Source: Fibrobacter succinogenes
Lineage (GTDB): Bacteria; Fibrobacterota; Fibrobacteria; Fibrobacterales; Fibrobacteraceae
Assembly (NCBI GenBank): GCA_902794535.1
Contig: CADBHQ010000009.1
Coordinates: 1-64,000, forward strand
Length of the DNA: 64,000 nt
Direction of reading: 5' to 3'
The notes beneath the pieces are model-generated. The model was not told where the DNA came from. It saw nothing but the letters and a program-made list of their open reading frames with translations, and made no database searches. How positions within the stretch are numbered: the stretch's first letter is position 1; each line of letters starts with the position of its first letter. The position numbers were made by a program, and so were the translations under genes. Below are positions 24,582 to 32,745 of this stretch, piece after piece.

Positions 24582-26465
24582 ATGTTTGATTTGAATGCTT
24601 TTTTTGAAGGGATGTCCAAGCCGTTGCTTCGCAATGCGCATGCGAAGGCATTTGGTCACAAGGGTTTGTTGAATAACGCCCTCATCCAAGATGAAACTCT
24701 CGGTTTTTATAACGACAAAGATCGTGTTGTTGGCCTATTCCAAAAGATGGAACCTTGGCAGCGCCATTGTATGACGTTGATTTACAATAGTGCGTCTAGG
24801 GGCCTTACATTCAATGAACTTCGACTGACGGTTCCTGTAAGCAAGTGCCGTGATTTGCAGAATTTCTTGCTTGAAATGTGCCGTGAATACGTGCTCTGGC
24901 GTAGCCCGTCTACCAACACGTCGGTTTATTATGGCTTTGCAAACTTCCTTGGCATTTTTGATGAACCGCTTGTAGACGCTCCGGCCGTAAAGGGTGCTGA
25001 TCTTTTTTATCAGAACTTGATTGACTGGCACATTTGTGAAGTCTTGGCTCTCGCCATGGCGGGCGAACTCAAGGTCAACAATAGCAACCTGCTGCATCGT
25101 CGCAGCTACCAGATTTGCTCCGAAGCGTTTACTTCTGCAAGACGCATTTCTGAAAAGACTGCCGAAAACGAAGTCTCGCTGATTTTCAACTTCCTTACCG
25201 GCAATGGTTGGCTGGAACAAGAAGACGCCTGCCTTGTCCCGACTGAAAAGGCTCTCGAATTCATTCGCAAGAATGGTTTCCGCTTGCACCAGGACCTGGT
25301 GTCCTGGTGGCTCAAGGAACGCTTCCGCGGTGACCGAAGCCATTGCGTTCGTCTTTTGAGAATGCTCGACAAGCCGCGTACGGCCTTGTTTGCATCGACC
25401 ATTTTCTGGGTGATGGATCCGACGTTCCGTCTGCAAGAAAAAGACGGACTTATCGCTTGGGAATACTTGCCGCGTCCGCTTCGTGAACTTTGGCTTTTGG
25501 GCCTTGTCCGCTTTACCATGGTGGGCGGTAAGGTTGCTGCGGTTTCCTTGGAACAGGCTGGCCGCGACTGGATTGAATCTTCCATTGCTTCAATTCCGGA
25601 ACAGAATATTTCTTGCTTGCCGAACTTCGAACTGATTGCATCTACCGGAACGTCGCCGCGCGTGTTGTTGATGCTCGCGTGCCTTACCAAGGTCGAAAAC
25701 GATGAAGTGTACTTGCGCTTCTCGCTGAATCGCGATAGCTACCTCAGCGGCCTCAAGTGCGGTATTGCTGAATCTGAAATCGAAAACTTCAAGGGTTGGA
25801 TCAAGCCGCCGGTCAACGTGGAATCGACCATTGCTGAATGGAATTCTTCTTACTATGGCGCCCGCGTGCAAACGGTCCGCCTGCTTAAGATTGAAAACCT
25901 GGATGTGCTCGGCGAACTTTCTCGTTTCCCGCAGTTCATGGAATGCGCCAACGAATATATTTCGGGCTACGGATTCGTGCTCAAGCCGGATATGGAGTCT
26001 CGCGCCTTCGATATTTTGACAAACTACGGTTATTGCCCGTTTGTGGAACGCAAGAACGTGAATCGTTCAAACGCTCCGACCGAAGAATGGCGCAAGGACT
26101 TTGCAGTCGTGTGGCCCGAAGCGAAGGCTCCGGACTACGAACTCAAGGATTCCGCCAACTCGGAAACCTTGCAGACGGCGCTCAATTCTACGAAGTACGG
26201 CAACAACTACCAGAAGCTGAGTACGTTTGACTTGGTGAAGGTGTTGCGTTACGCAAAAACCGTGGGCGCGCTCATTGGGGCGAAGGTCAAGAATCCGACC
26301 AAGCGCGGCGAAAGCGAAGTGGAAAGAAACTTCTTTGTGCATGCGCTTAAGCTTGCCAAGTCTCCGCAGACCATCGAGATTCAGCCTTACGGAAGCGAAG
26401 TTCCGGAACTCTTGGAACTTTCGTTTATTCAAGAAGTCAAAGTCTACAACGGCCACCAGCCGTAA
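24582..26465 (+). CDS. Helicase-associated (XPB/Ssl2 N-terminal-like) domain protein
   Basis: 627 residues. ATG 24582 fits AAAGG at 24570-24573; a TTG one codon earlier is less likely. No Walker motifs are present. The N-terminal half is helical, with winged-helix-like segments (L-T-F-N-E-L-R, W-L-E-Q-E-D-A-C-L-V-P-T-E-K-A). Around residues 345-450 the pattern L-P-N-F-E-L-I-A-S, S-P-R-V-L-L-M-L, V-Y-L-R-F-S-L-N-R-D-S, G-I-A-E-S-E-I-E-N-F and V-E-S-T-I-A-E-W matches Helicase_C_3, a domain found with XPB/Ssl2-like helicases and in stand-alone bacterial proteins. A DNA-linked role is likely but undefined. Its stop codon abuts that of the convergent cytochrome gene. Confidence 0.75.
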   Translation: MFDLNAFFEGMSKPLLRNAHAKAFGHKGLLNNALIQDETLGFYNDKDRVVGLFQKMEPWQRHCMTLIYNSASRGLTFNELRLTVPVSKCRDLQNFLLEMCREYVLWRSPSTNTSVYYGFANFLGIFDEPLVDAPAVKGADLFYQNLIDWHICEVLALAMAGELKVNNSNLLHRRSYQICSEAFTSARRISEKTAENEVSLIFNFLTGNGWLEQEDACLVPTEKALEFIRKNGFRLHQDLVSWWLKERFRGDRSHCVRLLRMLDKPRTALFASTIFWVMDPTFRLQEKDGLIAWEYLPRPLRELWLLGLVRFTMVGGKVAAVSLEQAGRDWIESSIASIPEQNISCLPNFELIASTGTSPRVLLMLACLTKVENDEVYLRFSLNRDSYLSGLKCGIAESEIENFKGWIKPPVNVESTIAEWNSSYYGARVQTVRLLKIENLDVLGELSRFPQFMECANEYISGYGFVLKPDMESRAFDILTNYGYCPFVERKNVNRSNAPTEEWRKDFAVVWPEAKAPDYELKDSANSETLQTALNSTKYGNNYQKLSTFDLVKVLRYAKTVGALIGAKVKNPTKRGESEVERNFFVHALKLAKSPQTIEIQPYGSEVPELLELSFIQEVKVYNGHQP

Positions 26466-26471
26466 TTACGG
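26460..26471. other. 12-bp palindrome carrying both convergent stop codons
   Basis: CCGTAATTACGG is a perfect palindrome. TAA at 26463-26465 ends the plus-strand gene and TAA read on the minus strand at 26468-26466 ends the cytochrome gene, leaving no spacer. Confidence 0.9.
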
Positions 26472-26942
26472 CAACGTTTGGGCGAAGCCTGCAATGTCGA
26501 TGAGTTCCTGCAACGTGAATTCATCGATGTAGGCTTCCATGCCGCGTTCCTTGTCGCCAAAGTTTATTTGGTGCCAGAAGGTGGGCATTTCTTCGCGTGC
26601 GCGGTCGCCAATAAAAGCGGGCTTTTCGTAATAGAGCGAAAAGTTGAAACGCCTGCCGTCGTCGCCGTGGCAGGGTCTGCAGTTTTGCATGAATAGCTTT
26701 TTGCCGCGTTCAATGTTGGCGCCCTTGATTTTGCCGTCTTTGTCGAGCAACTTGTACACGAGGAGTGCCATGCGGGCATCTTCACGCGTGAGCGTGTCGC
26801 CAGGGGAGCCTGGTTCGGGCTTTTGTACTGCGGGTGTTTTTTCGGTCGGCTTGTCGCTCTCGGCAAATGCCGAAACTCCAAGCAGCATTCCGTATGCAGC
26901 TAGAACCAAAATTCCCGTAGATGCCAACCGAGCAAGTTTCAT
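26466..26942 (-). CDS. Small exported c-type cytochrome
   Basis: 158 residues from ATG 26942, which begins a signal peptide (M-K-L-A-R-L-A-S-T-G-I-L-V to V-S-A-F-A). One heme c motif is present, C-R-P-C-H (residues about 91-95), preceded by the family-typical G-K-K-L-F-M-Q-N. A candidate distal Met ligand occurs in E-E-M-P-T-F-W near residue 119. The C-terminal helix E-L-I-D-I-A-G-F-A-Q-T-L-P is like that of class I cytochromes. Exported and presumably electron-carrying. No cytochrome oxidase or maturation genes are visible nearby. Confidence 0.85.
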   Translation of the reverse strand: MKLARLASTGILVLAAYGMLLGVSAFAESDKPTEKTPAVQKPEPGSPGDTLTREDARMALLVYKLLDKDGKIKGANIERGKKLFMQNCRPCHGDDGRRFNFSLYYEKPAFIGDRAREEMPTFWHQINFGDKERGMEAYIDEFTLQELIDIAGFAQTLP

Positions 26943-26967
26943 GTAAATCAATGTAGAAAATAGATCT

Positions 26968-27010
26968 TAGAACTTAGATTATAGAACATAGATAACTCTT
27001 CTAAGTTCTA
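26968..27010. repeat. 11-bp inverted repeat in an AT-rich divergent spacer
   Basis: TAGAACTTAGA (26968-26978) and TCTAAGTTCTA (27000-27010) are perfect inverse copies, with a further TAGATCTTAG just before. The spacer between the divergent cytochrome and esterase genes consists mainly of such motifs. Confidence 0.7.
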
Positions 27011-27048
27011 CTAACTAAGCTCTGCCAACTATTTACTACTATTCCCCT

Positions 27049-28149
27049 ATGCGTTGTTTGAATTGGATTTACTCGACTTTAGTGGGTTGTGCCCTAATGT
27101 CTACAATTTCTTTTGGAGCGGAGGTCTCCGTGGATCAGTTCTCTAAAAATCTGTTGTTCAGCGGTCGTTGGGAACATGGCAAGGACTATAGCCGTACCAG
27201 TGCGCCTGCCGCCATGGTGCAGTTCAAGGCGACGGCCAAGTCGTTGGAATTTGAACTAGAAGGCGAAGCCAGATTCCGTGTCGACGAAGATGGAAAAGAG
27301 ATTGCCGTGTTTACGACAAATGCACGGAATGTGTATAAAGTAAAAACGACCGGCAGTGCAGGTCCGCACCTTTATCGCCTAATTAAGATTAGCGAAAGCA
27401 ACCCGGGTGGCGTACACCTTTTTAGAGTGGTAACCGACAAATCGGGCAAGTTTGAAGAACCTCCGAAAGCATCTAATCGACGTATCGAATTCATTGGAGA
27501 CTCGTTTACAGTGGGCTTTGGAAACGAAGGCCAAAACGGTCAGGACGAATCTCTGGTGTTCGAAAAGACGAATGCCTCTAAGAGCTACGCGTTCTTGATT
27601 GCCGACGGTTTCAAGGCTGATTTTCAGGTGAATGCTTTTAGTGGACGCGGTCTAGTACGTAATTATGACAATATCGTACCGGAATGGCCGATTCCTCGCT
27701 TGTATGAATTTACGGTTCCGGGAGAAGCTCCGGGTGATATCGCCAATGGCGTTTCGGAATCTTCGCTGCGCTATGATTTTAATTCATTCCATCCGCAAGT
27801 CATAGTCCTTTTCATTGGAATCAACGATTTCCAGGGAAATCCGCCGTACGCAAAGCATGATGCGTTCAAAAAGGCTTATGCGGAGCTTCTCGATAAGCTC
27901 CGCAAGGCCCATCCGGGTGTCAGGTTCTTGCTGTTATCGACCAAGGTATGGCCCAACGATGACTTGACCCCGACTGTAAAGGCGATTTATGACGCCCAGA
28001 AGGCGGCTGGAAAGTCCGATTTGGAGTTTATGACGCTGACTACGGCAAATGTCGGACTCTTGGGACACCCCGACATACATTCGCATGAAGATATGACAAA
28101 GGCGATCCGATCCGTGGTTGGACGCCTTGGAAGATGGCTTTCTCGCTAA
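27049..28149 (+). CDS. Secreted carbohydrate esterase, CE2-like SGNH hydrolase
   Basis: 366 residues. Signal peptide to about S-F-G-A. Residues about 25-140 form a beta-sandwich (L-F-S-G-R-W-E-H...); then an SGNH catalytic domain with I-G-D-S-F-T-V-G-F-G-N (Ser152), A-F-S-G-R-G-L-V-R-N-Y-D, and V-L-F-I-G-I-N-D-F-Q. G-H-P-D-I-H-S-H near residue 340 carries the expected catalytic His. The two-domain layout and motif spacing fit CE2 esterases, which remove acetyl groups from xylan and other polysaccharides. Suits a fibre-degrading lifestyle. Substrate not proven. Confidence 0.85.
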   Translation: MRCLNWIYSTLVGCALMSTISFGAEVSVDQFSKNLLFSGRWEHGKDYSRTSAPAAMVQFKATAKSLEFELEGEARFRVDEDGKEIAVFTTNARNVYKVKTTGSAGPHLYRLIKISESNPGGVHLFRVVTDKSGKFEEPPKASNRRIEFIGDSFTVGFGNEGQNGQDESLVFEKTNASKSYAFLIADGFKADFQVNAFSGRGLVRNYDNIVPEWPIPRLYEFTVPGEAPGDIANGVSESSLRYDFNSFHPQVIVLFIGINDFQGNPPYAKHDAFKKAYAELLDKLRKAHPGVRFLLLSTKVWPNDDLTPTVKAIYDAQKAAGKSDLEFMTLTTANVGLLGHPDIHSHEDMTKAIRSVVGRLGRWLSR

Positions 28150-28274
28150 AATTTTCGTAAAAAGGGGGGATTTTGGGACAATTTTATGTTACGGAGCGCA
28201 CACTTTTTAAAAGTGATTATTGCGTTTTTTGTCAATTTTGTATATTTAAAATTAGTCTTCTATAGGGTAAACCC

Positions 28275-29603
28275 ATGTCTAGGATACTTGAAAAGATATA
28301 TGTTCTGTTCAGGATGAATATTCTGATTTTTGTGCTTTTGGCTATTACGGTCATAGCACTATTTGCGCATCAGAATGGTCTAGACGTCATTGAGCCCCTG
28401 TACCTGCACGATTATCCGTACCTCATTGCCGAGACGGACTCTGCCGATGGTGGTGCTTCTGCAGTTAAGCTTTCCCGTACCGATTCTTCCATTATTGTGG
28501 ACTACGAACTCAAGGAAGGCTATGCCTACCCGTATGTGGGCGTCAAGATTTTCTTGGGTGACGGCAAGACCCGTGGTAAGGACCTGTCCAAGTTCGACAG
28601 TATCTTTGTGTGGGTGAAGCCCCGTGGTGAAGGAACTGTACGTCTTTACATGCGCGGTTACGATAGCACTTTCTCGCGCCCCGACGACGAACTGTCGCTC
28701 AAGTTCAACGAAATTGAATTTTTCCCGCTTGAAGAAACCTACCCGGCTGTGTTTGTGCCGCAGGAATTCCGTGTGGCCGGTTGGTGGGTTGCCCAGAACG
28801 AAATTAACGTCCACAATGCGAGGGTCGACCTGTCGAACGTGCCGCTGATTGAAATCCAGACGGGTACGAACGCTCCGCTTGGTTACGGAACGCTTGAAAT
28901 CAAGGGCCTTTGCTTCAAGGGCAAGAAGATTTCGAAGGCTGAACTTTCGACGGCACTTGTTGCCCTCTGGTTCATTACCTTCTTCGTGATTTTGATGATC
29001 CGCTTCTTTGACTACAGCCGTGAACGTACGGCCAGCAAGAAAAAGCGTGAAGAACTCGAAAAGAACTTGCGCGCTCTCGAAATCGAGAAGAGCGAATACG
29101 AAAAGTCCAGCAAGGAAGACCCGCTTACGGGTTGCCTCAACCGTGCTGGCTTTAGCAGCGTGCTCATGCGCGAACAAGAAAACCTGAGCAAGAACGATAG
29201 CCCGGTATCCTTCGTGATTTTGGATATTGACCACTTCAAGCATGTGAACGATACTTACGGCCACATGGTGGGTGACGAAGTCCTGGTGAACCTCGCGAAG
29301 CTTATCCAGAGCAAGATTCGTAATACTGACGCCTTGGTGCGTTGGGGTGGCGAAGAATTCGTGATTCTCTGCGGTGATACGCCGATCCAGAATGCTCAGT
29401 TCCTTGCTGAAAAGCTCCGTATGGCAATCGAAAATACGCAGCTCATTAAGCAACAAAAGATTACTTGCTCCTTCGGTATTGCCGAAATGATTGCCGGCGA
29501 AGACCCGAAGCGCCTGTTCGAACGTGCTGACAAGGCCCTTTACGCCTCTAAGGAAAATGGCCGTAACCGTGTCACGAGTGCGACGTTCCGCCATACCAGG
29601 TAG
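28275..29603 (+). CDS. Membrane diguanylate cyclase with extracytoplasmic sensor domain
   Basis: 442 residues. Helix at about residues 13-33, then about 195 external residues resembling a carbohydrate-binding or CIA30-like beta-sandwich (D-S-I-F-V-W-V-K-P-R-G-E-G-T-V-R, F-R-V-A-G-W-W-V-A). A second helix near residue 240 is followed by a coiled coil and a GGDEF domain. Active site R-W-G-G-E-E-F (residues 358-362 for GGEEF); an R-N-T-D inhibitory site lies five residues before it. Makes cyclic di-GMP from two GTP, with likely product inhibition. The sensor may report sugars or polymers; inferred. Confidence 0.9.
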   Translation: MSRILEKIYVLFRMNILIFVLLAITVIALFAHQNGLDVIEPLYLHDYPYLIAETDSADGGASAVKLSRTDSSIIVDYELKEGYAYPYVGVKIFLGDGKTRGKDLSKFDSIFVWVKPRGEGTVRLYMRGYDSTFSRPDDELSLKFNEIEFFPLEETYPAVFVPQEFRVAGWWVAQNEINVHNARVDLSNVPLIEIQTGTNAPLGYGTLEIKGLCFKGKKISKAELSTALVALWFITFFVILMIRFFDYSRERTASKKKREELEKNLRALEIEKSEYEKSSKEDPLTGCLNRAGFSSVLMREQENLSKNDSPVSFVILDIDHFKHVNDTYGHMVGDEVLVNLAKLIQSKIRNTDALVRWGGEEFVILCGDTPIQNAQFLAEKLRMAIENTQLIKQQKITCSFGIAEMIAGEDPKRLFERADKALYASKENGRNRVTSATFRHTR

Positions 29604-29604
29604 T

Positions 29605-29643
29605 CGAGAGAACGGGCTACGCCCTACAGACGAGAGACGAAAG
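29605..29643. repeat. Hairpin plus AGACGAGAGACGAAAG element
   Basis: GTCGAGAGAAC is followed by the small hairpin GGGC-TAC-GCCC and TACAGACGAGAGACGAAAG. The copy at about 16641-16683 has the same order with hairpin GCCGC-TTC-GCGGC. The stem bases differ but pair in both, so structure is kept. Confidence 0.6.
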
Positions 29644-29644
29644 G

Positions 29645-30025
29645 ATGCTAAAACACGCTTTTGTTTTCATCACGATCGCTCTCCTTTTATCCAGCTGTGC
29701 CAAGAAGGAACTCGAAGCCGATTTCAGGCCTCTTCAGATGCATTGGGTCTTGGCCCAGGGTGAAGACGAGTCTCAAATGCCCCGCAAAGACGACTGTGTG
29801 ATTTTGCTCACGGCGCGTTTGATGGCCGAACCGCCGGTGCAGGCCTCTACCGCCGGCGAACTGAGCTACAAGGTCACCTACAGTCGCAGTCCCGAAAACC
29901 CTGAAATCCTTAAATTTGAAGGGATTTGCAAGGATTTATCCATAGCTGACACCCCCGAATGTAGTTGGGTTGCAACCTGCGACCAGGACCTTAAAATCGT
30001 TGTAAAGTTCCACAACGGAGATTGA
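29645..30025 (+). CDS. Small lipoprotein of unknown function
   Basis: 126 residues. Lipobox L-L-L-S-S-C (Cys at residue 18). The mature part is compact with four further Cys (D-D-C-V-I-L-L-T, G-I-C-K-D-L-S, P-E-C-S-W, A-T-C-D-Q-D), suggesting two disulfides. No family recognised. The start is only two bases after AAAGG of the repeat element, an unusually short spacing. A 46-base gap separates it from the next gene. Confidence 0.7.
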   Translation: MLKHAFVFITIALLLSSCAKKELEADFRPLQMHWVLAQGEDESQMPRKDDCVILLTARLMAEPPVQASTAGELSYKVTYSRSPENPEILKFEGICKDLSIADTPECSWVATCDQDLKIVVKFHNGD

Positions 30026-30071
30026 TTTTACTGCATAGGCTTTTGATAGTCAATGATTTATCTTTATTGTT

Positions 30072-30914
30072 ATGAAGAAGATTTTTGAATATACGGACTA
30101 TCGCGAGTGGTTAAGGGATGCTTTTGAAGATTTTAAGCAGCGGAAGACTGTCATTTCTTGGCGTTACATGGCCATGAAAATGGGGGCCGATCCGGGTAAC
30201 CTTCTTCGCGTATCGCAGGGCAAGATCCACTTGCCTCTTAGTCTGATACAGCCCGCAGCAGAATTCTTTGAACTTGAAGGTAAAGAAGCCGATTACTGGG
30301 CCGAAATGGTGTATTTCGGCCGTGCCAAAACTGACGCTGATGCTTTGCAACACTATGAACGTATGCAAGCCTTGAAAGGCGTTTCTCTTAAGTTGTTGCA
30401 AAAGAAGGAACTGGAGTTCTACCGCCATTGGTATTACAATGCAATACGTTCGGTGATTGGTATTTGCAAGTTCAAGGATGACTACCAGGGCTTGGCTGAA
30501 AGCTGCACCCCGAATATCACCGAAAAAGAAGCCCGCGATGCCGTGAAGCTGCTTGCGGACCTCAATATGATTTCAACCGACCGCGACGGCTACTGGAAGG
30601 TGAACGACACCTTTGTATCGACGGGGGGGAACTGGCGTTCTCAGGCGGTACGTGCGTTCCAGCACGAAACAATCCGCCTTGCCGACGAATCCCTGGACAG
30701 ACATCAGCCGTTTTTGAGGGATATCAGCACGGTTACCATGACTTTTTGCATGGACGATATCCAACTCTTGCGCGAAAAGATTAACGCTTTCCGTGAAGAT
30801 TTACTACGTTTATCTCAAGAAGGGACGGATGACGATACTGTATTCCAGTTGAACATCCAGATGTTCCCGTTAGCATTTACCAAGCCTCTAAAGGAAAAGG
30901 AGAAAGAAAAATGA
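30072..30914 (+). CDS. TIGR02147 family (DUF4423) protein
   Basis: 280 residues. N-terminal F-E-Y-T-D-Y-R-E-W-L-R-D-A-F, then a helix-turn-helix-like part S-W-R-Y-M-A-M-K-M-G-A-D-P-G-N-L-L-R-V, and the DUF4423 region with Y-F-G-R-A-K...Y, E-F-Y-R-H-W-Y-Y-N-A-I-R and A-V-K-L-L-A-D-L-N-M-I. TIGR02147 is described as a Fibrobacter paralogous family; its members are thought to regulate, and often pair with, a neighbouring secreted protein gene. Its stop overlaps the start of the lipoprotein gene by four bases (ATGA), so the two are translationally coupled. Confidence 0.92.
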   Translation: MKKIFEYTDYREWLRDAFEDFKQRKTVISWRYMAMKMGADPGNLLRVSQGKIHLPLSLIQPAAEFFELEGKEADYWAEMVYFGRAKTDADALQHYERMQALKGVSLKLLQKKELEFYRHWYYNAIRSVIGICKFKDDYQGLAESCTPNITEKEARDAVKLLADLNMISTDRDGYWKVNDTFVSTGGNWRSQAVRAFQHETIRLADESLDRHQPFLRDISTVTMTFCMDDIQLLREKINAFREDLLRLSQEGTDDDTVFQLNIQMFPLAFTKPLKEKEKEK

Positions 30915-32608
30915 GAAAATCGCTCTTTCTTTTGCCTTTGCTCTCGCTTACTGTAGCGGGCCTTGTGGCTTGTTCCAATGAAGAAGTTGCTGGCGGTCCG
31001 GGTAGCATTACTACCAACGGCCTTGCTCTTGTTGATGGTAAGCCGGCATCTTATGCTACAGTGGCTCTCCGTAAGGTTGACTATCAGGAATCTGCTGCAA
31101 TCGAAGTGAATGCACTTGTCGTTGCTGATGCCTATGCCGACGAAAAGGGTAACTTCAAGGTAGATATTCCTGCCGACGGTAAGTACCGCTTGACGGTGGC
31201 TCACGATGGTGTGGCTTATTCCAAGGTGGTGACCCGTAGCGAATTTGCTGAAGTTGGCGTTTCGGAAAAGCCCGATACAGTGCGCCTTGAACCGACGGCA
31301 GTCCTTGCCGGTGTCGTAGATATTCCGGAAGGTTCGTCTGCGGTGTGGGTAGGTATTGTGGGTACCGATGTCTTGGTGAAGACCGATGAAACCGGTTGGT
31401 TTGCTCTGTCGTCTATCCCGGCAAACGATACCTTGCAGCTGTACTTCAAGAACGAAAAATACAACAAGAGTCTAGGCGAAAAGAACATCTTTGTTACTCC
31501 GATGGAATCGGTTATGCTGGATTACCGCACCACGGTTCCTGCAGATTCTGTTCCGGAAGATACGGTTGAACCTGAAAAGTTGTTGCAAGTCTTGGCTCTG
31601 CTTAAGGATGGTACTCCGGCAACGTATGCAACGGTTGCCCTGCGTGCTGCCGATGCTAAGGTCGATGAATACGCCGTGCAGAACACGATGGTGGAATCTG
31701 ACTTGCGTACCGACAAGAACGGCCGATTCGAAATGGAATGGCCTGAAAAGGGTGAATATCGCTTGACGGTTACCAAGGATGGCTTTGCTTATTCCAAGGT
31801 TTATAATGCCAAGGATCTTGCCAAACTTGACACGCTCCGCTTGGAAGCTACCGCCTCTATTTCGAGCAAAGTAACGCTCCGTACTGGCGAAGAATTCCTG
31901 TGGGTTGGCGTTTATGGCCTCGATTTGTTGGTCAAGACAAATAATGCTGGTTCCTACGTGTTGCCCAGCGTACCGGCGATGGATTCGCTCGACATCTACT
32001 TTGTGATGCCGGATAGTGCCAACACCCTTTACGCAGAATGGAAAACCATTGCCGATCCGTACAGCACCAAGTTCTCGAACCCGGTTATGGTTCTGCAGGA
32101 CTTCGAAGATGGCATCAAGAGCTGGTACGTGAATACGGATGCCCTTTTCAAGGGTACGACGCTCACTCCTGCAGCCAATAAAGTGGCAGAAGGCATTGTG
32201 TACGATTCGACTCGTAAGTCCAAGGTGTTCCATGGCGAATACAAGCTTGCTGATGACGATTACGCCTGGGTACTTGTCGGTACGACTTTTGAACACGAGA
32301 TGAATTTCTCTGCTATCGATTCTGTGGTGTTCTACGCCAAGGGCGATGGAAACATTCGTCTTTCGCTTGAAAACTACATCAACGATAACAAGAGTCTGAA
32401 GGCTGCTACCGAATGGTTGCCGCTGTCCAAGGAATGGCAACGTATTAGCGTGAACCCGGCAGAACTCTGTGTCGGAAATGCGAAGACGGAAACCTGCTTT
32501 ACCTCTTGGAGTGGGGTGAAGTACTTGGTCAAGCAGCTCCATATTTTCCCGCAGGACGGCACCGAATTCTATATCGATGACGTGACGCTGTACGGCGCCT
32601 TGTTCTAA
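30911..32608 (+). CDS. Lipoprotein with two Ig-like modules and a C-terminal carbohydrate-binding-like domain
   Basis: 565 residues. Lipobox G-L-V-A-C. Two repeats (residues about 33-195 and 220-370) each run G-K/T-P-A-S/T-Y-A-T-V-A-L-R, then Y-R-L-T-V-x-x-D-G-x-A-Y-S-K-V, then V-W-V-G-(I/V) and L-V-K-T: carboxypeptidase-regulatory-like beta-sandwiches. The C-terminal domain (about 395-565; V-L-Q-D-F-E-D-G-I-K-S-W-Y...F-Y-I-D-D-V-T-L-Y-G) resembles galactose-binding-like carbohydrate-binding modules. Probably a surface lipoprotein that binds polysaccharide; inferred. Partner of the upstream TIGR02147 protein. Confidence 0.8.
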   Translation: MRKSLFLLPLLSLTVAGLVACSNEEVAGGPGSITTNGLALVDGKPASYATVALRKVDYQESAAIEVNALVVADAYADEKGNFKVDIPADGKYRLTVAHDGVAYSKVVTRSEFAEVGVSEKPDTVRLEPTAVLAGVVDIPEGSSAVWVGIVGTDVLVKTDETGWFALSSIPANDTLQLYFKNEKYNKSLGEKNIFVTPMESVMLDYRTTVPADSVPEDTVEPEKLLQVLALLKDGTPATYATVALRAADAKVDEYAVQNTMVESDLRTDKNGRFEMEWPEKGEYRLTVTKDGFAYSKVYNAKDLAKLDTLRLEATASISSKVTLRTGEEFLWVGVYGLDLLVKTNNAGSYVLPSVPAMDSLDIYFVMPDSANTLYAEWKTIADPYSTKFSNPVMVLQDFEDGIKSWYVNTDALFKGTTLTPAANKVAEGIVYDSTRKSKVFHGEYKLADDDYAWVLVGTTFEHEMNFSAIDSVVFYAKGDGNIRLSLENYINDNKSLKAATEWLPLSKEWQRISVNPAELCVGNAKTETCFTSWSGVKYLVKQLHIFPQDGTEFYIDDVTLYGALF

Positions 32609-32639
32609 GGAACAAATACAATTTTCTTACAAGTAAAAG

Positions 32640-32662
32640 CCGCCTTGCAAGGGCGGTTTTTT
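32640..32662 (+). terminator. Rho-independent terminator
   Basis: CCGCCTTG with CAAGGGCGG then six T. Separates the lipoprotein gene from the isoprenoid operon. Confidence 0.85.
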
Positions 32663-32730
32663 ATGTGTTTTTTCGCATCTTGCGGCCTTGTTTCGGTCTG
32701 TTTAGTCTTGTATACAATCACGAAATTAAG

Positions 32731-32738
32731 TATCTTTG
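32731..32738 (+). promoter_or_regulatory. TATCTTTG box abutting the polyprenyl synthase start
   Basis: TATCTTTG ends seven bases before the ATG at 32746, with no Shine-Dalgarno sequence between. Suggests a leaderless operon transcript. Confidence 0.5.
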
Positions 32739-32745
32739 GGATTAT

